From contig JAFMIX010000002.1 of the NCBI GenBank assembly GCA_017853785.1, positions 1-50,620 of the forward strand: a stretch of 50,620 nt of DNA. Direction: 5' to 3'. Positions 32,629 through 41,064 of this stretch are shown in pieces. Within the stretch, counting starts at the first letter, position 1; each line of letters starts with the position of its first letter. This DNA comes from Verrucomicrobiales bacterium. GTDB taxonomy: Bacteria > Verrucomicrobiota > Verrucomicrobiia > Limisphaerales > JAFMIX01. Under the pieces are notes generated by a model. It ran no database searches, was not told where the DNA came from, and saw nothing but the letters and a program-made list of their open reading frames with translations. The position numbers and the translations under genes are program-made.

Positions 32629-33588
32629 CTAGGTGAACGGACAGCGCGAGCAATGTTGCAGGCCGACTTCCAACAGCTCCGGCAACTTCGCGGAACATTC
32701 CGGGCGGGCAATCTCGCAGCGCGGCGCGAAGGCGCAGCCGCCCGTCGGGCGCGAGAGGTCGGGGGGCATTCCGGGGATCGTGTATAGCTCCGTGCCCTTC
32801 GGCTGGAGCGCGGGAATTGATTTCTGCAACGCTCGCGTGTAGGGATGCCGCGTGTTCGCAAAAAGTTTCTCCGTCGGTGCGGTCTCCACGATGCGTCCGG
32901 CGTACATCACCTGCACGCGCCGGCAGAACCCAGCCACCACGCCAAGGTCGTGCGTGATCCAGATGACGGCCATACCGGTCTCGGCTTGCAGCCGCTTGAT
33001 GAGTTCCAGAATTTGCGCCTGCACGGTGACGTCCAGCGCGGTGGTGGGTTCGTCGGCAATGAGCAGATCCGGCTTGGTGATAAGCGCCATGGCGATCATC
33101 ACGCGCTGCCGCATGCCGCCGGAAAATTCGTGGGGGTAGCTGCGGATGCGCTTGGCGGCATCCGGGACGCCGACGTGTTCCAGCATCTGCACCGCCTGCC
33201 GCACCGCCTCGGCGCGCGAGGCCAGGCCGTGAATCAGCAGCGGCTCGACGATTTGATCTTCGATGCGCATGAAGGGATTCAGCGAAGTCATCGGGTCCTG
33301 GAAGATCATCGCCATGCGGCGGCCGCGGATGGCGTTGAGTTCTTTGGGTGAGCAGTTCAGCAAGTCGGTCTTGCCGGCGAAGATGGCGGTGCCGCCCTCA
33401 ATGCGGCCCGGAGGCTGCGGCACGAGGCCCATGAGCGAGTAGCACGTCACGGATTTGCCCGAGCCGGATTCGCCCACGATGCCGAGCGTCTCGCCGTGCG
33501 CGATGGCGAACGAGACATCGTTCACGGCGCGCACGATACCGTTGCGCGTGTGGAAGCTGGTTTTGAGATTTTTGACTTCGAGCAGCAT
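32629..33588 (-). CDS. oppD: oligopeptide/dipeptide ABC transporter ATP-binding protein
   Basis: 319 residues from the ATG at 33588. Walker A is GESGSGKSVT, the signature FSGGMRQRVMIAMAL and Walker B LLIADEPTTALD. The C-terminal Opp/Dpp extension starts at HPYTRALQKSIPAL and ends with a Cys cluster (CAFAPRCEIARPEC, then QHCSRC) seen in this subfamily, some of which hold an Fe-S cluster. It starts 1 bp after oppC ends. The usual second ATPase, OppF, does not follow, so OppD may pair with itself or with one encoded elsewhere. Confidence 0.93.
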   Translation of the reverse strand: MLLEVKNLKTSFHTRNGIVRAVNDVSFAIAHGETLGIVGESGSGKSVTCYSLMGLVPQPPGRIEGGTAIFAGKTDLLNCSPKELNAIRGRRMAMIFQDPMTSLNPFMRIEDQIVEPLLIHGLASRAEAVRQAVQMLEHVGVPDAAKRIRSYPHEFSGGMRQRVMIAMALITKPDLLIADEPTTALDVTVQAQILELIKRLQAETGMAVIWITHDLGVVAGFCRRVQVMYAGRIVETAPTEKLFANTRHPYTRALQKSIPALQPKGTELYTIPGMPPDLSRPTGGCAFAPRCEIARPECSAKLPELLEVGLQHCSRCPFT

Positions 33589-33589
33589 T

Positions 33590-34471
33590 TCAATCTTTTG
33601 AAGCGCGGACATCGAGCGCATCGCGGAGGCCGTCGCCGAGGAAGTTCAGCGAGAACAGCGTGAGGGAGAAACAGCCGGCGGGGAAAAATAGCAGCCAGGG
33701 AAATTCCTCCCAACTCCGTGCGCCGTCCTGGATCAACGTGCCCCACGAGGCCTGCGGTGCTTGCACGCCGAAACCAAGGAAGCTCAGGAACGCTTCGGTC
33801 AACATCACGCGCGGCACGATGAGCGTGCTGAACACGATGACGATGCCCAGCACGTTGGGGATCATGTGGCGCAGGATGATGCGGCGCTTGCGCAGGCCCA
33901 GCGCGCGGGCGGCCTCCACGAATTCCTGTTTCTTGAGCGCGAGCACCTGGCCGCGCACGATGCGCGCCATGTCCAGCCATTCCACCGCGCCAATGGCAAT
34001 GAAGAGCAGGTAGATGTTCCGCCCGTAAATCACCATCAGCAGGATCACGAAGATGGTGAAGGGCAGGGCGTAGAGGATGTCCACGAACCGCATCGCCAAC
34101 GCATCCAGCCGCCCGCCGATGTAGCCGGAAATCATCCCGAACAACACGCCGATGAGGACCGATACGAGCGTGGCCGCCAGCCCGACCGAGAGCGAGACGC
34201 GCCCGCCGTAGAGCAGGCGGGACAACTGGTCGCGCCCGAGGTCGTCCGTGCCGAACCAATGCGCGGCGCTGGGTGCGGTCGCGCCGAGTGCGAGGTTCTG
34301 ATTCGAATACGAAAGGCCCGGCATGAATGGCGCGGTGAGCGAGGCGAGTGCCAGCACGAGGACGAAAATGGCGCCGGCGACGGCCATCTTGTTCTTGCGC
34401 AGGCGCAGCCACGCATCCTGCCACAGCGAGTGGCCGGCTTCGACTTCGGTGATGGGCTGGGGCGGGCTCAT
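33590..34471 (-). CDS. oppC: peptide ABC transporter permease OppC-type
   Basis: 293 residues with about six membrane helices. The N-terminal OppC leader is visible (QDAWLRLRKNKMAVAGAIFV), then GTDDLGRDQLSRLLYGGRVS typical of DppC/OppC, and the EAA cytoplasmic loop EAARALGLRKRRIILRHMIP. The start overlaps the oppB stop by four bases (ATGA). It forms the membrane channel with OppB. Confidence 0.94.
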   Translation of the reverse strand: MSPPQPITEVEAGHSLWQDAWLRLRKNKMAVAGAIFVLVLALASLTAPFMPGLSYSNQNLALGATAPSAAHWFGTDDLGRDQLSRLLYGGRVSLSVGLAATLVSVLIGVLFGMISGYIGGRLDALAMRFVDILYALPFTIFVILLMVIYGRNIYLLFIAIGAVEWLDMARIVRGQVLALKKQEFVEAARALGLRKRRIILRHMIPNVLGIVIVFSTLIVPRVMLTEAFLSFLGFGVQAPQASWGTLIQDGARSWEEFPWLLFFPAGCFSLTLFSLNFLGDGLRDALDVRASKD

Positions 34472-35385
34472 TCGAATCGCAGTTTCGGGTTGAGCCAGAC
34501 TTGCACGATGTCAACGAGCAGGTTCATCACGATGATGAGCACGGCGTAGAACAGCACCGTGCCCATGACCATCGTGTAGTCGCGGTTGAAGCCGGCCATG
34601 ACAAAGAATTTTCCCAGTCCGGGGATCTGATAGATGCTTTCCACCACGAGCGAGCCGGTGACAAGGCCGGAAATGGCCGGGCCGATGAACGATACCACCG
34701 AGAGCAGCCCGCCGCGCAGCGAGTGCCGCCAAACGACGCGCCATTCGCTGGCGCCTTTCGCACGGGCGGTGCGGATGAAATCCTGGCTTAAAATCTCCAG
34801 CATCCCGCCGCGTGTGAGCCGCGCGACGTAGGCGGTGTAGTAAAGACCGAGCGTGATGGCCGGGAGGACGCGGTCGCGTGGCTGTTCCCAGCCGGAGGCG
34901 TTGAACCACGTCAGCCACGAGGCGAACACCAGCAGCAGCAGCGGCCCGGTGACAAAAGTGGGCAGGCAGATGCCGAAGGTGGCGAAGGACATGGGCACGT
35001 AATCGCCCCAGGTGTTCTTGCGCAGCGCGGCGATGATGCCGGCGATCAGGCCAAACGTGAGCGCGAAAGCCAGTGCGTAGAGGCCGAGTTCCAGCGAGAC
35101 GGGAAAGGCGGACCAGAGCAGTTCGTTCACGGACCAGCCGGCGTATTTGAAGGACGGGCCGAGGTCACCTTGGGCGAGGTGGCCGAGGTAATCGAGGTAT
35201 TGCTGCCAGACGGGTTTATCGAGACCGTATTGCGCCTCGATCTGCGCGCGGATTTCCGGTGTGGTCTGTTTCTCGGAATCAAACGGTCCGCCGGGCGCGC
35301 GCTTCATCATGAAGAACGTGAGGGTCGCCACGATGAACAACACCGGGATTGTCTCAAACAGTCGTTTGGTGATGAGGCGGAGCAT
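34468..35385 (-). CDS. oppB: peptide ABC transporter permease OppB-type
   Basis: 305 residues, about six membrane helices. It opens with MLRLITKRLFETIPVLFIVA and MKRAPGGPFDSEK, both OppB/DppB signatures. The EAA loop is RTARAKGASEWRVVWRHSLR, and ESIYQIPGLGKFFV closes the domain. It lies 147 bp after oppA, with dispersed repeats between them, so expression from the oppA promoter would have to pass those palindromes. Confidence 0.94.
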   Translation of the reverse strand: MLRLITKRLFETIPVLFIVATLTFFMMKRAPGGPFDSEKQTTPEIRAQIEAQYGLDKPVWQQYLDYLGHLAQGDLGPSFKYAGWSVNELLWSAFPVSLELGLYALAFALTFGLIAGIIAALRKNTWGDYVPMSFATFGICLPTFVTGPLLLLVFASWLTWFNASGWEQPRDRVLPAITLGLYYTAYVARLTRGGMLEILSQDFIRTARAKGASEWRVVWRHSLRGGLLSVVSFIGPAISGLVTGSLVVESIYQIPGLGKFFVMAGFNRDYTMVMGTVLFYAVLIIVMNLLVDIVQVWLNPKLRFE

Positions 35386-35395
35386 TTTTATTTAA

Positions 35396-35432
35396 CCAAG
35401 GATGGACACAGATAAACACGGATGAAACACAT
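35396..35432. repeat. copy of the 'AAACACGGAT' dispersed repeat
   Basis: The words GGACACAGATAAACACGGAT and GAAACACA share vocabulary with the repeat at 29357-29438 (AAACACGGATGAAACACAGAT on its minus strand). It lies just upstream of the oppB start. Confidence 0.65.
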
Positions 35433-35437
35433 ATCTT

Positions 35438-35516
35438 GGAGCGCGGCTGTGGTCGCAGACCCAGCCGCAGCAGGTTGAACGCGCTGCAGCTGGTGCTTCG
35501 CACACAGCCCCGCTCC
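35438..35516. repeat. 79-bp palindromic repeat between oppA and oppB
   Basis: GGAGCGCGGCTGTG (35438-35451) and CACAGCCCCGCTCC (35503-35516) pair at 13 of 14 positions. Inside, GTCGCAGACC is opposed by GGTGCTTCGCA, and a central GCAGC/GCTGC pair is present. The element could form a long stem in the oppA-oppB mRNA. No open frame and no transposase. Confidence 0.7.
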
Positions 35517-35523
35517 GTCCCGA

Positions 35524-35553
35524 CATTCGTGTTTATTGGTGTCCATTCGTGGT
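35524..35553. repeat. dispersed repeat overlapping the oppA 3' end
   Basis: On the minus strand it reads CCACGAATGGACACCAATAA then ACACGAATG, two spaced ACGAATG words around GACACCAATAAACA. It codes for the last residues (NGHQ) and the TAA stop of oppA. Confidence 0.55.
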
Positions 35554-37185
35554 CGTAGCAGTGGTTTCCAGATAGACGTGCTTGTAGGGATGGTTGTCCA
35601 GCAGCGTGGAGTGCCAGCCTTTCAACTCCGGGCGCTTGAGGCAGACGCGCGTGTAGAAATAGATTGGAATGATGGGCATCTCGTCGAGCAGCAGCGCCTC
35701 GGCTTGCTGAAAAAACTCCAGTCGTTGCTGCGGCCCGGGCGCGCTGGCGGCGGCGGCGATGAGCGCGTCGTATTCCTTGTTCGCCCAGCCGGTCTCGTTG
35801 TTGCCGCCGCCGGTGAGCCACATGTCGAGGAACGAGTTGGGGTCCACGTAGTCGGCGATCCACGAGCCGCGCGCGATCTGGTAATTGAGGCTTTGGGTGG
35901 AGTCGAGGAAGACTTTCCATTCTTCATTCACGAGTTCCACTTCGATGTTGAGCTGCCGTTTCCACATCTGCTGGAGGGCTTCGGCGATGGCTTTGTGCCC
36001 CTCCGAGGTGTTGAAGAGCAGTTCCATGCGGGGAAATCCCTTGCCGTTCGGATAACCGGCTTCGGCCAGGAGCCGCCGGGCTTCGGCGATGTCGGCGGGG
36101 AGTTTCGTGCGGCAATCGTAGCCTGCGGTGCCGGGCGGCGTAAAGTGGTAGGCGGGTGTTTGCCCGCCGCGGGTGACGTTGGCCGCGAGCGATTCGCGGT
36201 CAATGGCGATGGCGAGCGCGCGGCGGACGCGTTTGTCATTGAGCGGGGGTTTGGTGGTGTTGAACCGATAGAAATAAGTGCCGAGATACGGGCCGAAGCT
36301 GAAAACATCAGGCCGATTGCGCCGGTAGGTTTCAATCTTGGCCAGCGGCAACGTCTCGGTCACATGCAATTGGCCGGCGCGGAAGGCGCGTTCCTCGCTG
36401 TTGTTGTCTTCGATGGGGTAGAAGCGGATTTCGTTGAGCCGCACGGTGGCTTGGTCCCAGTAGGTCGGGCTCTTCTTCACGATGATGACGTCGTTGACGC
36501 GCCACTTCTCGAGAGTGAACGGGCCGTTGCCGACGAAGCGCCCGGCGCGGGTCCACTTGCTGCCGCGTTGATAAGCCGGGCCGTATTTCGCGATGGTCGG
36601 CAGGTGCACAGGAAACCACGACATATGATTCAGCAGCGGGAGGAAATACGGCGTGGCATTTTCCAGCGTGATCTCCAGCGTGTGGTCGTCCACCACCCGG
36701 TAGCCGACTTGTGCAAAGTCCGTGAGCTTGCCGGCGTTGTAGGCCTCGGCGTTCTTCACGACGAAGTGCATGTAGGCATACTCCGAGGCCAGCGTGGGCG
36801 TGAGGATGCGTTTGTAGGTCTCAAAGAAATCGCGGGCCGTCACCGGGTCGCCGTTTGACCACTTGGCGTTGGCGCGGAGGTGGAACGTGTAAACTTTTCC
36901 GTCCGGCGAAATGTCCCATCGTTCCGCCACGCCGGGAACAGGATGCAAATCCACCGGGTCTTCCGCCACCAAGCCTTCGAGCAGTGCCATGATGATGTGA
37001 TGCTCGGTGACGCCGGTGGCCACGTGGGGGTCGAGGTCTTTGGGTTCGCTGCCGCTGCCTTTGAGGAGGATCTGGTGACGGTTGGCCCATTCCACGCGGG
37101 TCTCACGCGGACCGCAGCTGGTGGTCAACCCGCCCGCCACGCCGGCGGCGAGCAACCAGGCGGAAATTTGGGCGACGGGCTTCAC
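35533..37185 (-). CDS. oppA: peptide ABC transporter substrate-binding lipoprotein
   Basis: 550 residues from a GTG at 37185 (KPVAQISAWLLAAGVAGG follows). It is a family 5 solute-binding protein that captures oligopeptides outside the membrane. After a lipoprotein-like signal ending TTSCGP (imperfect lipobox), the mature protein has KGSGSEPKDLDPHVATGVTE, YTFHLRANAKWSNGDPVTA, the family signature RFYPIEDNNSEERAFRAGQL, and VRRALAIAIDRESL. The last residues (NGHQ) and the stop lie in a dispersed repeat. It leads oppBCD and diverges from the OPT gene across 99 bp. The ligand could also be a nickel-chelate or another small molecule. Confidence 0.88.
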   Translation of the reverse strand: MKPVAQISAWLLAAGVAGGLTTSCGPRETRVEWANRHQILLKGSGSEPKDLDPHVATGVTEHHIIMALLEGLVAEDPVDLHPVPGVAERWDISPDGKVYTFHLRANAKWSNGDPVTARDFFETYKRILTPTLASEYAYMHFVVKNAEAYNAGKLTDFAQVGYRVVDDHTLEITLENATPYFLPLLNHMSWFPVHLPTIAKYGPAYQRGSKWTRAGRFVGNGPFTLEKWRVNDVIIVKKSPTYWDQATVRLNEIRFYPIEDNNSEERAFRAGQLHVTETLPLAKIETYRRNRPDVFSFGPYLGTYFYRFNTTKPPLNDKRVRRALAIAIDRESLAANVTRGGQTPAYHFTPPGTAGYDCRTKLPADIAEARRLLAEAGYPNGKGFPRMELLFNTSEGHKAIAEALQQMWKRQLNIEVELVNEEWKVFLDSTQSLNYQIARGSWIADYVDPNSFLDMWLTGGGNNETGWANKEYDALIAAAASAPGPQQRLEFFQQAEALLLDEMPIIPIYFYTRVCLKRPELKGWHSTLLDNHPYKHVYLETTATTTNGHQ

Positions 37186-37284
37186 GTTGGTTTCAGTGGT
37201 GGCGATGCTAGGGGGCGGCGGCGGGCAAGGAAAGCCCGATTGCGCCGGAAAATTTGCTCGCGCATCCCGCGCTGCTTTTGGACT

Positions 37285-39351
37285 ATGCCCGCGATGATTT
37301 CCAGTTCCGAACCCGCTCCCGCCCGGCGTCACCCTGATGAATTTGTTTTGCCATTGGCGGGCTTCACCGGCACACCCGAGGAAAAAGACCGGCAATGGCT
37401 GGAGCAGTGTTATCGCGGCGACAGCGAGCGGCAACTCACGCTCCGGGCGGTGTTGATCGGCGGCTGCCTGGGGATGTTCATGGCCGTCTCCAACCTCTAC
37501 ACCACGCTCAAGATCGGCTGGGGCTTCGGCGTCTCCATCACCTCCTGCGTCATCTCGTTCGTCGTGTGGAACGCCCTGTGTTCCGTGGCGCGCGGGCGCA
37601 TCACGCGGATGGGCGCGCTGGAAAACAACTGTATGCAATCCACCGCCACCGCCGCCGGCGTCTCCACCGGCACCACGCTTGCCACGGCGTTGGGGGCGCT
37701 GCTGCTCATCCAAGGCGTGCATCAGCCGTGGTATGTGGCGGCCGCGTTTGTGGTCTGCACCGCCGCCTTGGGCGTGTTCCTGGCCATCCCGATGAAACGG
37801 CAGATGATCAACCACGAGCAATTGCGCTTCCCCTCCGGCATCGCCACCGCCGAAACCCTGCGCAGCCTCTACTCGAAGAGCCCCGAAGCCATCCGCCAGG
37901 CCTATTCCTTGATTGCCGCGCTCGTCGCCGGAGCGCTCATCGGATTATTCCACACCTACGGCAGCCTGGTGGAACAACTGGGGGATAAAAAACACCTCAG
38001 CGCCGGCCTCACCAAAGGGCTGGGAAAAATTCATCCCCAACTCACCGGGTGGATCGAAGGCGTTTTCCACAGCTTTTCCGGGTGGCTGGAGAAACTTTCC
38101 ACCAAGCTCTACCTGCCGGACGTTCTCGCGTTCGGAGGGATGTTGAATCCCTTGACGCGCGGCCAGATGTCCGGGCTCGCGTATGAGCCGAGCGTTTTGC
38201 TCGTCGGCGCGGGGATGATCACCGGCTTGCGTGTGTCGCTCTCCATGTTTGGCGCGTCGGTGTTGCTTTACTTCGTCGTCGCGCCGTGGCTCGTGGGCGT
38301 GGATATCGCCAACGTTGGCATCGCAGGCTATGTGCCCTCGTTCACCCTGAAACCCGACGGCAGCTTCAACCCCATCCGGTGGGCGCTGTGGGGCGGCACT
38401 TCGGTGATGGTTTTCTCCAGCCTCATGCAGGTGGCGCTCAACTGGCGTGCCGTGTTGAAGGCTTTCATGCTCTTCAAAAAAGAAGAACGCGCCTCCCTGC
38501 ATGACGCGGCGGAATCCGTGGAAGTCCCCAACTCCTGGCTCATCTGGGGCTTGATTCCCATCTCCATCGCCCTGATCGCGGTGCAATACTTCGCTTTCCA
38601 CATCGCCGTCTGGTTGGGGATCGTCTCCGTGGCGTTCTCCTTCATCGCCGCCCTCGTCTGCTGCCGCTCCACTGGCGAGACCGATACGGCTCCGGTCGGC
38701 GCGATGGGCAAGGTCACCCAATTGCTCTACGCCGTGCTGCCGGGTGCCGCCGGCAACATCACCACCAACCTCATGGCCGCCGGCACGACCGGCGCGGCCG
38801 GCGGCGCGGCGGCGGATTTGTTGACCGATCTCAAGAGTGGCTACCTGCTGGGTGCGAATCCGCGGCGGCAGTTCCTTGCGCAATTCTTCGGCGTCTTCTT
38901 TGGCGTCATCGCCGTCGTGCCCGCGTGGTATCTGATGGTGCCGACCAAGCAGGTGCTGGAAGCATTCAACCCGCCCGCCACGAACATGTGGAAAGCCGTC
39001 GCCGACCTCCTCACCCAAGGCGTGCATCTGCTGCCGCGCACCGCGCTGTGGGCGATCGTCATCGGCGCGTTCGTGGGCACAATCCTGCCGGTGATCGAGA
39101 AGCTGTGGCCCAAGACCAAGACCTGGCTCCCGTCGGCGATGGGCATCGGGCTTGCGTGGGTGGTGCCGTTTCAAAACTGTTTCTCCTTCCTCATCGGCGC
39201 GCTCATCCTCACGGTCTGGCAAAAGATCAGCCAGAAAAACTCGGACTCCTACTGCATCCCCGTGGCTTCAGGCTTGGTTGCCGGCGAATCGATCGTGGCC
39301 GCGTTTATCGCCATCGGTTGCACGCTCGTGGGATTTCTGCTCACACAATAA
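37285..39351 (+). CDS. OPT-family oligopeptide transporter
   Basis: 688 residues from the ATG at 37285; further in-frame codons upstream overlap oppA and are rejected. About 14-16 membrane helices are predicted. OPT proteins are proton-coupled importers of oligopeptides or metal chelates. Hallmarks: LRAVLIGGCLGMFMAVSNLY, TLKIGWGFGVSITSCVISF, NCMQSTATAAGVSTGTT, LRFPSGIATAETLRSLY, ITTNLMAAGTTGAAGGAAAD and LLTDLKSGYLLGANPRRQF. This is the prokaryotic, EspB/YgfK-unlike, long OPT form. It shares a divergent promoter region with oppABCD, so this is a peptide-uptake locus of two transporter types. Confidence 0.9.
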   Translation: MPAMISSSEPAPARRHPDEFVLPLAGFTGTPEEKDRQWLEQCYRGDSERQLTLRAVLIGGCLGMFMAVSNLYTTLKIGWGFGVSITSCVISFVVWNALCSVARGRITRMGALENNCMQSTATAAGVSTGTTLATALGALLLIQGVHQPWYVAAAFVVCTAALGVFLAIPMKRQMINHEQLRFPSGIATAETLRSLYSKSPEAIRQAYSLIAALVAGALIGLFHTYGSLVEQLGDKKHLSAGLTKGLGKIHPQLTGWIEGVFHSFSGWLEKLSTKLYLPDVLAFGGMLNPLTRGQMSGLAYEPSVLLVGAGMITGLRVSLSMFGASVLLYFVVAPWLVGVDIANVGIAGYVPSFTLKPDGSFNPIRWALWGGTSVMVFSSLMQVALNWRAVLKAFMLFKKEERASLHDAAESVEVPNSWLIWGLIPISIALIAVQYFAFHIAVWLGIVSVAFSFIAALVCCRSTGETDTAPVGAMGKVTQLLYAVLPGAAGNITTNLMAAGTTGAAGGAAADLLTDLKSGYLLGANPRRQFLAQFFGVFFGVIAVVPAWYLMVPTKQVLEAFNPPATNMWKAVADLLTQGVHLLPRTALWAIVIGAFVGTILPVIEKLWPKTKTWLPSAMGIGLAWVVPFQNCFSFLIGALILTVWQKISQKNSDSYCIPVASGLVAGESIVAAFIAIGCTLVGFLLTQ

Positions 39352-39414
39352 GCGTGCCCTTGGCCGCTGGTTTTTCACTTGTAACCGGGAACTTGCAACC
39401 GGCAACATGAGTCT

Positions 39415-40026
39415 ATGTTCACAGGCATCGTTGCCGAAGCGGGCGTCGTCGCAAAAATCAAACCTGCGGCCAGATCCATCCAACTCACCGTGCGCGCGGG
39501 CATCACCGGCCGCGGGCTCAAGCTCGGCGACAGCCTCGCCGTCAACGGCTGCTGCCTCACGGCGGTGAAGATTTCCCGGCGCGCCAAAGCCACGTTCGTC
39601 CAGTTCGACCTGCTGCAAGAGACGTGGCGGCGCACGAACCTGCAATTCGCCAAGGCCGGTTCACTCGTGAATCTGGAGCGGCCCTTGAGCGCCAGCGGCG
39701 AATTCGGCGGGCATTTCGTCACCGGCCACATTGATGGCGTGGGCAAGATCATCCGCTGGGAGCGCGCCGGCAAGGATCACGTGCTCGACATCGCCGCGCC
39801 GCCGGAAGTGATGCGCTACATGGTTTTCAAAGGCTCGGCGGCGGTGGACGGCATCAGCCTCACCGTGGCCGCCGTGCAGAAGAAAAGTTTCCGCATCTGG
39901 ATCATCCCGCACACCTACGAGATCACCGCGCTCCGCGACCGCAAGGTCGGCGACGCCGTGAATCTTGAAGCCGACATGCTCGGCAAATACGTGGAAAAAT
40001 TCCTCGCCGCGCGCGGCAAACGATGA
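39415..40026 (+). CDS. ribE: riboflavin synthase, alpha chain
   Basis: 203 residues. It dismutates two molecules of 6,7-dimethyl-8-ribityllumazine to riboflavin. Two tandem lumazine-binding repeats are clear: MFTGIVAEAGVV...LAVNGCCLTAVKI (about 1-95) and FVTGHIDGVGKI...AVDGISLTVAAV (about 100-190). No FMN riboswitch is visible in the 63-bp gap upstream, and other rib genes are absent. Its stop overlaps the next gene's ATG by four bases. Confidence 0.95.
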   Translation: MFTGIVAEAGVVAKIKPAARSIQLTVRAGITGRGLKLGDSLAVNGCCLTAVKISRRAKATFVQFDLLQETWRRTNLQFAKAGSLVNLERPLSASGEFGGHFVTGHIDGVGKIIRWERAGKDHVLDIAAPPEVMRYMVFKGSAAVDGISLTVAAVQKKSFRIWIIPHTYEITALRDRKVGDAVNLEADMLGKYVEKFLAARGKR

Positions 40027-40874
40027 CCGCGCCCGAACCGTTCTTCAAAGGCTGGGCCAAGCCCGGGCCGATTCCGCCGGGCGCGCTGACCGGCAAACCC
40101 GCCGTTGCGCCGGGCGAAACGCTCGACGCCATCAGCGGATACTTCCGGCTCTTCCAACTCAAGGACGGTCACCGTTTTTCCACCGACGACGTGCTCACGG
40201 CGTGGTATGGCACGAGTTGGTGTCCCACGGCGCGCACGGTGCTGGACCTCGGTAGCGGCATCGGCACGGTGGGGATGATCGCGGCGTGGCGGCTGCCGGG
40301 CGCGCGGTTCGTCACCGTGGAGGCGCAGGCGGAGAGCGTGCGGCTGGCGCGGAAATCGGCGGCGTGGAACGGCCTGACCGAGCGCTACGAAATCCGTGAA
40401 GGAGATTTCCGCGATGCGAACGTGCTGCGGGCGGAGGAGCAATTTGACTTGGTGCTGGGCAGCCCGCCGTATTTTCCGCAGGGCAGCGGCGTGGAGAGCG
40501 AGCATCCGCAGAAACTGGCGTGCCGATTCGAATTGCGCGGGACGGTGGCGGATTATTGCACGACGGCGGCAAAGCATCTGGAGCGCGGCGGCGTGTTTGC
40601 GTGCGTGTTTCCCATCGCGCCGGCGGAGCAGGAGGAGCGTGTTTGCGCGGGCGCGGCGGCGGCAGGGCTGGTCATTGTGCGCCGGCGGCCCGTAGTGCTG
40701 CGCGAGGGCGATCGGCCGCTGATTGGTCTGTTCGCGATGATGCGCAGGGAGGATTTGCCGGCGGCGATGCGCGGGCGGACTTGGAGCGAGCCGGACTTGA
40801 TTATCCGCGCGGTGGACGGGACAATTCATCCCGAATATGCGGCGGTAAAGCTGGCGTTCGGTTTTCCGCCGTGA
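40023..40874 (+). CDS. TrmN6-like SAM-dependent methyltransferase
   Basis: 283 residues, class I methyltransferase. TrmN6 (YfiC) methylates N6 of A37 in tRNA1-Val. Features: GYFRLFQLKDGHRFSTDDVL, the SAM-binding VLDLGSGIGTVGMIAAWRLP, FVTVEAQAESVRLARKSAAW, and the catalytic region DLVLGSPPYFPQGSG (Ser147-Pro-Pro-Tyr150). The usual N6-adenine motif is NPPY; here Ser replaces Asn. It starts inside the ribE stop (ATGA). It may act on another substrate. Confidence 0.8.
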   Translation: MTAPEPFFKGWAKPGPIPPGALTGKPAVAPGETLDAISGYFRLFQLKDGHRFSTDDVLTAWYGTSWCPTARTVLDLGSGIGTVGMIAAWRLPGARFVTVEAQAESVRLARKSAAWNGLTERYEIREGDFRDANVLRAEEQFDLVLGSPPYFPQGSGVESEHPQKLACRFELRGTVADYCTTAAKHLERGGVFACVFPIAPAEQEERVCAGAAAAGLVIVRRRPVVLREGDRPLIGLFAMMRREDLPAAMRGRTWSEPDLIIRAVDGTIHPEYAAVKLAFGFPP

Positions 40875-40901
40875 ATTATCCACGAGCGAATCAAAATCGA
40901 G

Positions 40902-41015
40902 GTAGGGACGAATCACCGAGCCGCCGTCCCCGCGCCGAAAGCGTGGTAGAAACCACATTATTTCATAACTCGTTCCGCCTGCTCGCGCGGGGACATCTCG
41001 GCGAGATGTCCCTAC
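40902..41015. repeat. 114-bp palindromic repeat upstream of the small FKBP gene
   Basis: Nested inverted repeats: GTAGGGAC (40902-40909) with GTCCCTAC (41008-41015), GTCCCCGCGC (40926-40935) with GCGCGGGGAC (40985-40994), and a local GGACATCTC/GAGATGTCC hairpin (40991-40999 with 41003-41011). No coding frame. It fills most of the 190-bp gap before the FKBP gene and looks like a miniature palindromic mobile or REP-type element. Confidence 0.7.
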
Positions 41016-41064
41016 GCGTTTCCGCTGCATTGACCTGCGGGCGGCAATCTGGTGACAATCTGGC

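Noticed and set aside
36880..37284. 135-codon N-terminal extension of the OPT gene overlapping oppA
   Set aside because: The extension runs through the oppA coding region and has no domain; OPT homology begins after 37285, next to a suitable ATG.
39352..39414. FMN (RFN) riboswitch in front of ribE
   Set aside because: Only 63 bp are available and the conserved RFN blocks (AGGGG..., GATTCCGGT-like) are not there.
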